From Buchnera aphidicola (Macrosiphum gaurae) (GTDB lineage: Bacteria > Pseudomonadota > Gammaproteobacteria > Enterobacterales > Enterobacteriaceae), in contig NZ_CP034867.1 in the NCBI RefSeq assembly GCF_005080965.1, forward strand, positions 434,001 to 498,000: 64,000 nt of DNA. The letters run 5' to 3'. The notes below the pieces were generated by a model that ran no database searches, was not told the DNA's origin, and saw only the letters and a program-made list of their open reading frames with translations. This document shows, in pieces, positions 1-7,957 of the stretch; within the stretch, counting starts at the first letter, position 1; each line of letters starts with the position of its first letter. A program made the position numbers and the translations under genes.

Positions 1-1138
1 ATTTATAAAAATAGTTAAACATGAATTAATTTTAGCAATGGGTGAAAAAAACAATTCTTTAAATTTATCTATTAAACCACCAGCAATTATATTAGTAGTT
101 GGTTTACAAGGATCAGGCAAAACTACTAGTTTAGCAAAACTAGGACAATGGATTAAAAATAAATATAAGAAAAAAATATTAATCATGTCTACTGATATTT
201 ATCGTGCAGCCGCTATTAAACAACTTCAAATATTATCTCAGCAAATCGAAGTAGATTTTTTTATATCTGGTGAAAATGAAGAACCAATAGAAATAACTGA
301 AAAAGCAATAAAACACGCGCAATTAAAATTATATGACATTTTATTAATTGATACAGCAGGACGTTTACATATTGATACAAAAATGATGCATGAAATCCAG
401 AAAATACAACATGTATCACAACCTATTGAAACACTATTAGTAGTAGATTCTATGATGGGCCAAGATGCTATAAATATGGCAAAAACATTCAATGAGCATC
501 TATTAATATCTGGTATCATATTAACTAAAACAGATAGTGATTCCAGAAGCGGAATTGCTTTATCTATGAGATATATTACTGGAAAACCTATCAAGTTTAT
601 AGGAACAGGAGAAAAAATGACATCTTTAGAAGCATTTTATCCTGAAAGAATAGTTGATAGAATTCTGGGAATGAATGATATTATATCTCTTATTGAAGAT
701 ATTGAAGAAAAAATAGATCAATCACAACTTCAAAAATTAACAAAAAAATTAAAGAAAGGTCATGATTTTAATCTAAATGATTTTTTAACACAAATTAAAC
801 AAATGAAAAAAATAGGAGGTTTAAATTATTTTATAGACAAATTTTCTATAAATCATCAACTATCTAATAGTATATCATTGTTAAATACAGACAAAAATAC
901 TTTAAATAAAGCAGAAGCAATGATATGTTCTATGACACCTAAAGAAAGAAAAAAACCAATGATTATAAAAGGTTCAAGAAAACGTAGAATAGCTTTAGGT
1001 TCTGGAACAAAAATACAAGACGTAAATAAACTATTAAAAAATTTTGATGATATACGAAGAATTATGAAAAAAATTAAAACTGATGGAATAACAAAAGTGA
1101 TGCGTGGAATAAAAAACATGCTGCCTAAAAATTTTTAA
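1..1138 (+). CDS. ffh: Signal recognition particle protein Ffh, 5' end outside the window
   Basis: SRP GTPase that binds 4.5S RNA and signal peptides and delivers nascent membrane proteins to FtsY. The frame is already open at base 2 and matches Ffh upstream of the first ATG (position 38), so the gene starts before the window. Visible are the P-loop GLQGSGKTT, the G3 motif DTAGR, the G4 region TKTDSDSR and a C-terminal Met-rich M domain with the RNA-binding stretch GSRKRRIALGSGT. The C-terminus ends in the usual basic tail. The rpsP operon follows 122 bases later. The family assignment is certain; only the N-terminal NG-domain start is missing. Confidence 0.97.
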   Translation, partial: FIKIVKHELILAMGEKNNSLNLSIKPPAIILVVGLQGSGKTTSLAKLGQWIKNKYKKKILIMSTDIYRAAAIKQLQILSQQIEVDFFISGENEEPIEITEKAIKHAQLKLYDILLIDTAGRLHIDTKMMHEIQKIQHVSQPIETLLVVDSMMGQDAINMAKTFNEHLLISGIILTKTDSDSRSGIALSMRYITGKPIKFIGTGEKMTSLEAFYPERIVDRILGMNDIISLIEDIEEKIDQSQLQKLTKKLKKGHDFNLNDFLTQIKQMKKIGGLNYFIDKFSINHQLSNSISLLNTDKNTLNKAEAMICSMTPKERKKPMIIKGSRKRRIALGSGTKIQDVNKLLKNFDDIRRIMKKIKTDGITKVMRGIKNMLPKNF

Positions 1139-1260
1139 AAAATTATATTATAAAAATATATATTTAATGTTTTTCTTATGCTTTTTAATCACAAAATATA
1201 ATTTTTTCAATTGATTTAAAACAATCCTTTTAATCTAACAACTTTTAAGAAGAAAAAAAT

Positions 1261-1509
1261 ATGGTAAAAATTCGTTTAGCTAAATATGGGACAAAAAAAT
1301 GTCCTTTTTATAAGATAGTAGTAGCAGATAGTCGTTTTTCTAGAAACGGCCGTTTTATTGAACGTTTAGGATATTTTAATCCTATTGCTAGAGGAAAGTC
1401 TGAAGCACTAAAATTAAATTTAGAACGTATTAAATACTGGACTAATCAAGGTGCTCAAATGTCAGAAAGAACTAAAAAATTAATAAAATTACTAAATAAG
1501 AAGAGGTAA
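1261..1509 (+). CDS. rpsP: 30S ribosomal protein S16
   Basis: Small-subunit ribosomal protein that binds 16S rRNA early in 30S assembly. The 82 residues equal the E. coli length, and the family signature [20 protein letters not shown] is clear. The ATG is preceded by an AAGAAG-type ribosome binding site. It is first in the conserved rpsP-rimM-trmD-rplS operon; its TAA (1507-1509) is followed at once by the presumed non-AUG start of rimM, suggesting tight translational coupling. Confidence 0.98.
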   Translation: MVKIRLAKYGTKKCPFYKIVVADSRFSRNGRFIERLGYFNPIARGKSEALKLNLERIKYWTNQGAQMSERTKKLIKLLNKKR

Positions 1510-1510
1510 G

Positions 1511-2041
1511 ATTATCAATATCAGTATTAATATACCAGAAAAACCATTATTAGTAGGAAAAGTTGGAAAATCTTATGGCATATTGGGCTGGATACACATT
1601 TTTTCTTTCACAGAAAAAAAAGACGCAATATTTAATTATCTTCCATGGTTTTTTTTAAAAGAGAAAAAATGGGAAAAAATTGAAATTGAAAATTGGAAAA
1701 AATATAAAGATCATTTCATTGTCAATATAAAAGGCATTTCCAATCGCTCAATAACTGAAAAATTTACTAATTCAGAGATAATTATTAGTAAAAATACATT
1801 GCCTTTATTAAAAAAAAATGATTATTATTGGCATGATATTATCAACTACAAAGTATTTAATACAGATCAAAGTTATTTAGGAACTGTAATTAATTTAATA
1901 AGAATGAAAAATAATGATGTTCTTATAATAAAAAATAAATCAGATGTATTTAAAAACAATATATTAATTCCATTTATCGAGAACGAAATAATTAAAAATG
2001 TAGATACTAAAAATAAATTTATATTTGTTCAATGGAACTAA
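1511..2041 (+). CDS. rimM: 16S rRNA processing/ribosome maturation factor RimM, probable non-AUG start
   Basis: 30S assembly factor that binds S19 and helps mature the 16S 3' domain; RimM-N domain followed by a PRC-barrel. The conserved N-terminal motif LLVGKVGKSYGILGW lies upstream of any ATG, so translation must begin upstream of the in-frame TTG at 1583. ATT at 1511 (or ATC at 1514) follows an AGAGG ribosome-binding sequence at 1502-1506 and would give about 176 residues, against 182 in E. coli. The end, FIFVQWN, matches the family C-terminus. I chose ATT 1511 because it is the first codon after the rpsP stop; no AUG, GUG or UUG is available before the conserved motif. Confidence 0.9.
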   Translation: MINISINIPEKPLLVGKVGKSYGILGWIHIFSFTEKKDAIFNYLPWFFLKEKKWEKIEIENWKKYKDHFIVNIKGISNRSITEKFTNSEIIISKNTLPLLKKNDYYWHDIINYKVFNTDQSYLGTVINLIRMKNNDVLIIKNKSDVFKNNILIPFIENEIIKNVDTKNKFIFVQWN

Positions 2042-2082
2042 ATTATGTATTCTAAATGAAAAAAAAATATAATGATACTATA

Positions 2083-2828
2083 ATGTATTTTAATGTTATT
2101 ACTATTTTCCCGGAAATGTTTAATGCGATTATTAATTATGGCATAATAGGACAAGCAATTAAAAAAAAAATTATTAATATTAATTTTCTTAACCCAAGAA
2201 ATTTTAGTAAAAACAAATATAAATCTGTAGACGATCGTCCTTATGGAGGAGGACCTGGAATGTTGATGAGTTTTGAACCATTATATCTAGCTATTCAAGA
2301 AGCTAAGTCCAGATTAAAAAATGCAACTGTTATTTATCTATCTCCTCAAGGTAAAAAATTAGAACAAAATAATATAACAGAATTGATTAAAAAAAAAAAA
2401 ATTATCTTTATATGTGGTCGATACGAGGGAATAGACCAAAGAATTATTGCTAATCAAGTAGATGAAGAATGGTCTATAGGAAGTTATATACTGACCGGAG
2501 GAGAATTAGCTGCAATGGTTATGATTGACTCTATTTCTCGATTAATTCCAGGTGTTATTAAAAAAAAGTCAATAGAAGAAGATTCTTTTTCTAATAATCT
2601 ACTTGATTATCCCAGTTATACTCGACCTGAAATTATAAAAAACATGTCAGTGCCTAAAATATTATTGTCTGGAAATCATGATCAAATTCGTATTTGGCGT
2701 TTAAAAAAATCACTTGGAACAACATGGATTAAACGTCCTGATCTTCTAAAAAAAAAAAATTAACAGAAGAAGAAACAATGCTGTTAAATGAATTTAAAAA
2801 AAAATTTAGAGAAAAAAATAATTATTAA
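2083..2828 (+). CDS. trmD: tRNA (guanine-37-N1)-methyltransferase TrmD, frameshifted at a poly(A) tract
   Basis: SPOUT-family enzyme that makes m1G37 in tRNAs reading CUN, CCN and CGG, preventing +1 frameshifting. The knotted AdoMet-binding region is intact (DDRPYGGGPGMLM, GRYEGIDQR, SIGSYILTGGE). Start at ATG 2083 aligns exactly with E. coli MWIGIISLFPEMF; an in-frame ATG at 2056 would add nine residues. In the genomic frame a stop comes at 2761-2763, just after a run of 12 A (2748-2759). One extra A restores the family C-terminus LTEEETMLLNEFKKKF and ends at TAA 2826-2828, giving about 248 residues (255 in E. coli). A second run of 13 A (2389-2401) is read in frame. Confidence 0.93.
2748..2759 (+). 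other. Poly(A)12 frameshift/slippage tract in trmD
   Basis: Twelve consecutive A residues at which the trmD frame breaks. Thirteen A joins the two parts and restores the conserved tail. It could be a transcriptional slippage site or a homopolymer miscall. Confidence 0.8.
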
Positions 2829-2860
2829 TTTTTTTATTTTTCTGAATTAAAGAGGAAATT

Positions 2861-3208
2861 ATGCTCAGTATAATTCAAGAAATTGAAAAAGAACAAATAA
2901 AAAAAAATATACCTATTTTTAGATCCGGAGATACTGTGGAAGTGAAAGTATGGGTTATTGAGGGTTCTAAAAAACGTCTACAATCTTTTGAAGGAATAGT
3001 AATAGCAATAAAAAATCGTTATTTGAATTCATCTTTTACTGTACGTAAAATTTCTAATGGAGAAGGTATTGAACGAGTTTTTCAAACACATTCTCATAGT
3101 ATTGATGAAATTATTATAAAAAGAAAAGGTTTAGTTAGAAAAGCTAAATTATATTATTTAAGAACTCGTACTGGAAAAGCTGCACGTATTAAAGAAAGAC
3201 TAAATTAA
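2861..3208 (+). CDS. rplS: 50S ribosomal protein L19
   Basis: Large-subunit protein at the 30S-50S interface. The 115 residues equal the E. coli length, with strongly conserved segments such as [39 protein letters not shown] and [13 protein letters not shown]. It is last in the rpsP operon, begins 32 bases after the restored trmD stop with an AGAGGA ribosome binding site, and is followed by a clear intrinsic terminator. Confidence 0.98.
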   Translation: MLSIIQEIEKEQIKKNIPIFRSGDTVEVKVWVIEGSKKRLQSFEGIVIAIKNRYLNSSFTVRKISNGEGIERVFQTHSHSIDEIIIKRKGLVRKAKLYYLRTRTGKAARIKERLN

Positions 3209-3215
3209 TTTTAAT

Positions 3216-3253
3216 ATGCAGTCATAATAGAATTCTTGACTGCATTATTTTTT
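3216..3253 (+). terminator. Rho-independent terminator of the rpsP-rplS operon
   Basis: Perfect stem ATGCAGTCA/TGACTGCAT with a 12-nt loop, followed by TATTTTTT. It lies eight bases after the rplS stop and between convergent rplS and tldD. Confidence 0.85.
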
Positions 3254-3291
3254 ATACTATGTAAATAGTAATTGATTTTTATTTCTAAAAA

Positions 3292-4743
3292 TTATAAAGT
3301 TCCACCGATAGTTAATTTTTCTAATTTCATCGATGGTTGACCAATTCCAACTGGAATATTTTGACCATCCTTACCACAGATACCCATTCCTTGATCCATT
3401 TTTAAATCATCACCAACCATAGATATTTGTTGCATTACTTCTAAACCTGATCCTATTAGAGTTGTATTTTTAATTGGTGTCAAAATTTTTCCTTTCTTAA
3501 TTAAATAAGCTTCGGAAGTGGAAAATACAAATTTTCCAGAAGTAATATCAACTTGACCTCCAGAAAAATTTAAAGCATATATTCCATAATCAACACTTTT
3601 AATTATATCATCTATTTTAGATGTTCCAGATAACATATAAGTATTAGTCATACGAGGCATAGGTAAATATGAATAAGATTCACGACGTGCATTTCCAGTG
3701 GATTTCATTCCCATTAAACGTGCATTCATTTTATCCTGCATATACTTTTTTAGTATTCCATTTTCAATTAAAACATTATATTGACCTGGAGTACCTTCAT
3801 CATCGATACTTAATGATCCACGCTGATCTTTAATTGTTCCATCATCAATAATAGTACATAATTCTGATGCAACCCTTTTACCAATCATATTAGTGAATAT
3901 TGAAGTACCTCTTCTATTAAAATCGCCTTCTAAACCATGACCTACGGCCTCATGTAACAGAACACCTGGCCATCCAGAGCCTAAAACTACTGGAAATGTA
4001 CCTGAAGGAGCTTCTTTTGAAGATAAATTTAATAAAGCTATACGAACAGCTTCTTTAGACCAATAATCAATTCTAATTTCTTTTGAAAAATCATCTTTAT
4101 CTAAAAAAAAGTTATAGTCGGTACGACTTCCTCCTCCACTGCGACCACGCTCTCTTTTTCCATGATCTTCAACTAAAACACTAATTGAAAATTGTACTGA
4201 TGGTCTTATATCTGTTGCTAAATCCCCATCAGTGGAAGCAATTAAAATCTGCTCATACCCTCCTGTTAAGGTGGCGTTTACTTCTATAACACGAGAATCA
4301 AAACTGCGTGCTATATGATTTGCTCTATAAAGAAGATCAATTTTTTCTCTAGAAGAGAATATTGGCAAAGGATTCGCAGTACTATAAAAAGGTTGTATTT
4401 GTTTTCTTGATAAGGTTTTTGTTTTTCCTGAACCTTTTGTAAAAATAATACTACATGCTTTATTAGTACTAGTTCTCAAGGAATCTATTGATATTTGATC
4501 TGCGTAGGCAAATCCTGTACTTTCTCCTTTAATAGCTCTAACTCCAATACCTTGGTCAGAATGATAATTTCCTTCTTTTATAATGCCGTTTTCTAACGAC
4601 CAAGATTCATGAATGTGAGATTGAAAATACAGATCCCCATAATCTAACTTGCGTTTACAAAGTTCTTCCAAAGAAATAAAAATATCTTGAGAATTTATTT
4701 GATTTGCAGATAACAAATTTTCAGTAACTAATTCAAATGTCAT
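3292..4743 (-). CDS. tldD: Metalloprotease TldD
   Basis: TldD/PmbA-family zinc metallopeptidase. With its partner TldE (PmbA), not in this window, it forms a heterodimeric protease that degrades unfolded peptides and matures microcin/CcdA-type substrates. The metal-binding motif HEAVGHG sits near residue 264, and the glycine-rich C-terminal signatures ([30 protein letters not shown]) are intact. Length is 483 residues (481 in E. coli). It is monocistronic, convergent with rplS and divergent from aroQ. Confidence 0.96.
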   Translation of the reverse strand: MTFELVTENLLSANQINSQDIFISLEELCKRKLDYGDLYFQSHIHESWSLENGIIKEGNYHSDQGIGVRAIKGESTGFAYADQISIDSLRTSTNKACSIIFTKGSGKTKTLSRKQIQPFYSTANPLPIFSSREKIDLLYRANHIARSFDSRVIEVNATLTGGYEQILIASTDGDLATDIRPSVQFSISVLVEDHGKRERGRSGGGSRTDYNFFLDKDDFSKEIRIDYWSKEAVRIALLNLSSKEAPSGTFPVVLGSGWPGVLLHEAVGHGLEGDFNRRGTSIFTNMIGKRVASELCTIIDDGTIKDQRGSLSIDDEGTPGQYNVLIENGILKKYMQDKMNARLMGMKSTGNARRESYSYLPMPRMTNTYMLSGTSKIDDIIKSVDYGIYALNFSGGQVDITSGKFVFSTSEAYLIKKGKILTPIKNTTLIGSGLEVMQQISMVGDDLKMDQGMGICGKDGQNIPVGIGQPSMKLEKLTIGGTL

Positions 4744-4854
4744 TTAAACTCACTTAATTTATGATAATATTATATATATCCATTATAAAAGATAAAATAA
4801 CAAACAAAAATATTTTTTCTAAGAAATATTATACAATTTTTTAAAGAGATTAAT

Positions 4855-5325
4855 ATGAAAAATATTATAAATATATTATTAATAAATGGACCTAATTTAA
4901 ATCTTTTAGGAACAAGAGAAACTAAAATTTATGGCAATATTACCTTATCTGATTTATTAAAGAACTTGGAAATAAAAGCAAAAAAACTTAATATATCTTT
5001 AAAACATATACAATCTAATGCAGAACATGTGTTAATTGATAAAATTCATTCTTCAAGAAAAAAGGTTGATTATATAATTATTAATCCAGCAGCTTTTACA
5101 CATACCAGTATAGCTATTCGAGATGCATTAATTGCAGTTAATATTCCCTTTATTGAAGTTCATATTTCAAACATTTATGCTAGAGAAAATTTTCGTTCTC
5201 ATTCGTGGTTGTCTGATATTTCTAAAGGTGTAATTTGCGGACTAGGTCTAGATGGTTACCATTGGGCGTTAGAAACAATACATAATAGAATGATCAGTTT
5301 AAAAGATAATAAAATTTATAAATAA
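4855..5325 (+). CDS. aroQ: 3-dehydroquinate dehydratase, type II
   Basis: Third step of the shikimate pathway, 3-dehydroquinate to 3-dehydroshikimate, feeding aromatic amino acid synthesis. Family hallmarks are the N-terminal [16 protein letters not shown], the mobile-loop Tyr in IYGN, the substrate-binding QSNAE and [17 protein letters not shown], and the catalytic His in IEVHISN. The 156 residues are usual for the dodecameric type II enzyme. E. coli uses the unrelated type I enzyme AroD, so this is a point of difference from it. It has its own start with an AGAGA ribosome binding site and is convergent with fis. Confidence 0.96.
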   Translation: MKNIINILLINGPNLNLLGTRETKIYGNITLSDLLKNLEIKAKKLNISLKHIQSNAEHVLIDKIHSSRKKVDYIIINPAAFTHTSIAIRDALIAVNIPFIEVHISNIYARENFRSHSWLSDISKGVICGLGLDGYHWALETIHNRMISLKDNKIYK

Positions 5326-5439
5326 AATATTCAGAATACTAAAAAACAAGATTGAATAAATGTTAATTATTTATAAAAAATACAATCAAGTTATTAAAAC
5401 TATTCCACAAAAAAAATTTTAATAATCAAAAATGTACTT

Positions 5440-5478
5440 TTGCACTCTCTTAAGTTGTTGTTAAAATAGAAAGTGCAA
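5440..5478 (-). terminator. Hairpin between convergent aroQ and fis, probable fis terminator
   Basis: TTGCACTCTC pairs with GAAAGTGCAA (ten positions, one mismatch) around a 19-nt loop. Read on the minus strand it is followed by ACATTTTTGATT, a weak U-tract, so it best fits termination of fis; it could also stop aroQ readthrough. Confidence 0.5.
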
Positions 5479-5509
5479 TTAGAAAGAGTCTAAAAAATCT
5501 TTAAAATCA

Positions 5510-5806
5510 TTAATTCATATTGTATTTTTTTAATTTTTTACGTAATGTGCTACGATTAATTCCCATCATTAAAGCAGCACGTGTTTGATTTCCTCTAGTA
5601 TACTGCATTATCATATCTAAAAGTGGCTGTTCTAATTCCGCCAATACTAATTCATATAAATTATCTACATTTTTACCATTTAAATTTAATAAATAATGTT
5701 TTAAAGATTTTTTTACTAATTCACGCAAAGGTATTTTTATATTTTCATCTTGATTATTTATAGTAGATAAAAACATAAATTCAATGTTATTTTTTTTTTC
5801 CAGCAT
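5510..5806 (-). CDS. fis: DNA-binding nucleoid protein Fis
   Basis: Homodimeric DNA-bending protein that organises the nucleoid and activates rRNA and tRNA promoters. The 98 residues equal E. coli Fis. The C-terminal helix-turn-helix, [21 protein letters not shown], is almost unchanged (Ser for Gly in the turn), whereas the N-terminal half has diverged. In E. coli fis is in an operon with dusB; here no dusB is present and fis stands alone. It is one of only two evident global regulators in the window, with csrA. Confidence 0.97.
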   Translation of the reverse strand: MLEKKNNIEFMFLSTINNQDENIKIPLRELVKKSLKHYLLNLNGKNVDNLYELVLAELEQPLLDMIMQYTRGNQTRAALMMGINRSTLRKKLKKYNMN

Positions 5807-5964
5807 AGTACCATTAACTCTTAATTTTTTTATTTTATATACATTGTTTTAAAAAAATTGTACTTAAAAAGTAAATTTTTTATATATGAAATAATACATT
5901 TTAAAATTATTGATGAAATAAATAATATGTTTTATTAAGAATAAATACAATAAAATAAAAAAGT

Positions 5965-6915
5965 TTATTTAATATTTGATATTTTCAGAATAAGTTCTTG
6001 CATATCGTAAGGCAGAGGTATTGTCCAAGACACCAAATTATTATTGGCAGGATGATGAAAAGAAAGATGACTGGCATGTAATGCTTGACGAGAAAATTGA
6101 TAGATTTTATTGATCTTTTTATCTTTTATATAATTGAGTTGAATGTTAGAACCTCCATAATAAGGATCTCCAACTAATGGGTGTTTAATATGTAACATAT
6201 GAACACGTATTTGATGAGTGCGTCCAGTTTCTAATTTTATTGCTATATGCGTATGAAATTTAAAACGATTAATTATTTTATAATGAGTAACTGATTTTTT
6301 TCCTAAATGATGTACCATCATACAAGTTCTTTTAGAATGATGACGCATGATAGGCTGATTAATAGTCCCACCTGAAATCATTTTGCCTTTAACAATAGCT
6401 TCATATTCTCGAGTAATTTTTCTTTTTTTTAATTCTGATAATAAATAGTTATAAGAAAATAAAGTTTTTGCAATAACCATTAATCCACTAGTATTTTTAT
6501 CTAAACGATGAACTATTCCCGCACGAGGCAAGTCTTTAATATATTTATAATGATATAATAAAGCATTTAAAATTGTTCCTTTTTCATTTCCAGAACCTGG
6601 ATGAACAACTAAACCAGCAGGTTTATTAATAACTAGTATATCATTATCTTCATAGATAATATTTAAAAAAATATTTTCTGGAACATTAAATAATATATCT
6701 TTAGAAAAAGGATAAATTGTAAGTATTTCTCCTCCTAAAATCTTTTTATTCGGTTGGTTTAGAATTTTTTTATTGACTAATACTCGGTTCATAAAAATTA
6801 AATTTTTCAAATAAGAACGAGAATATTCTTTAAATATTTTAGATAAAACTAGATCTAATCTCTTCCCCAATAATGACGAACATGATACCACAGCACTTAG
6901 CTCTTTTTTTTTCAA
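5965..6915 (-). CDS. rluD: 23S rRNA pseudouridine synthase RluD
   Basis: Makes pseudouridines 1911, 1915 and 1917 in helix 69 of 23S rRNA. An N-terminal S4 RNA-binding domain (residues 1-75) is followed by the RsuA/RluD catalytic domain, with the catalytic Asp in the motif IVHRLDKNTSGLMVIAKT. The RTHQIRVHM and HPLVGDPYYGG signatures are present. Length is 316 residues (326 in E. coli). It is divergent from bamD, the same arrangement as in E. coli. Confidence 0.97.
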   Translation of the reverse strand: MKKKELSAVVSCSSLLGKRLDLVLSKIFKEYSRSYLKNLIFMNRVLVNKKILNQPNKKILGGEILTIYPFSKDILFNVPENIFLNIIYEDNDILVINKPAGLVVHPGSGNEKGTILNALLYHYKYIKDLPRAGIVHRLDKNTSGLMVIAKTLFSYNYLLSELKKRKITREYEAIVKGKMISGGTINQPIMRHHSKRTCMMVHHLGKKSVTHYKIINRFKFHTHIAIKLETGRTHQIRVHMLHIKHPLVGDPYYGGSNIQLNYIKDKKINKIYQFSRQALHASHLSFHHPANNNLVSWTIPLPYDMQELILKISNIK

Positions 6916-7058
6916 TATAATTACCCTTATATTTTGATGAATATTATTTTAACTTTAAAAGCGAATTTTTAATATTTATAGAATATGATATTCTATATAA
7001 TTACAAACATAAATATTTTTAATAAAAATTCTTATTAATTTAAATCAAATACATAATA

Positions 7059-7802
7059 ATGAAAAAAAAGCAGAGTATTATAATTACTTTTATAATTTTA
7101 TTTTTAAGCTTAACAGTTCATTCTCAATCTTTAAAAAACAATTATTTTATAGAAACATATATTCTCTATGAAAAATCTGAAAGAGAATTAAGAAAAGAAC
7201 ATTTTGATAATACTATATTTATATTAGAAAAAATAAAAAAAAATAATATTGCAAATTTTAATAATGATAAAATTCAAATGCATTTAATTTATGCTTATTA
7301 TAAAAACTTAAATTTTGATATGGCTCAAAAAAATATAGAGGAATTTATATATTATTATCCAAACCATCCAAATTTAGATTACGTGATGTATATAAAATGT
7401 TTAATTAGTATGACTCTAGATAAAGATATATTTTTTAAAATCTTACCTATAGATCATTATAAAAATGATATTAATCATACAATACATTCATTCTTTCAAT
7501 TGAAGAATTTTATTTATCAATATCCTAAAAGTCGATATCTTGTAAATGCTAAAAAAGATTTAATATATCTAAAAAATCGTTTATCTGAATATGATCTTAA
7601 AATCTTAAAGTTTTATTTTTTTCATAAAAAATATATAGCTGTTATAAATAGAGGAGAAGAAATAATTCAAAAATATTCAGAAACGCCAGCTGCACGAAAA
7701 GCTCTTATATATATGGAAAAATCTTATAAAGCATTAAAAATTTTTGATACAGCAAAAAAAATATCAAAAATAATTTTATTAAATAAAGTTCAAGAAACTT
7801 AA
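7059..7802 (+). CDS. bamD: Outer-membrane assembly factor BamD (YfiO), no lipobox cysteine
   Basis: Component of the BAM complex that, with BamA, inserts beta-barrel proteins into the outer membrane. It has TPR-like repeats such as [40 protein letters not shown] and YPKSRY (the family's AYQRFPNSKY-like motif). Length is 247 residues (245 in E. coli). The N-terminus has a hydrophobic signal sequence ending [11 protein letters not shown]. coli has the lipidated Cys here (LAGCS), and this protein has no Cys in the region, so it cannot be a canonical lipoprotein. It is divergent from rluD, as in E. coli. Confidence 0.92.
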   Translation: MKKKQSIIITFIILFLSLTVHSQSLKNNYFIETYILYEKSERELRKEHFDNTIFILEKIKKNNIANFNNDKIQMHLIYAYYKNLNFDMAQKNIEEFIYYYPNHPNLDYVMYIKCLISMTLDKDIFFKILPIDHYKNDINHTIHSFFQLKNFIYQYPKSRYLVNAKKDLIYLKNRLSEYDLKILKFYFFHKKYIAVINRGEEIIQKYSETPAARKALIYMEKSYKALKIFDTAKKISKIILLNKVQET

Positions 7803-7957
7803 AATTAATATAAAAATATTTGTTTTATGCAAAATATTGTAAAATATTTCCTACTAATATTCTTTTATGATTATTTTAAAAATAAAATGATTTAATAAAT
7901 TCCGTTTTTAGAATACCGCGTTCATATCATATTTATTTTTAATTAACAAGACAAATA

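Noticed and set aside
38-1138. ATG 38 as the start of ffh
   Set aside because: Residues upstream (FIKIVKHELILA) continue the Ffh match, so the true start is before the window.
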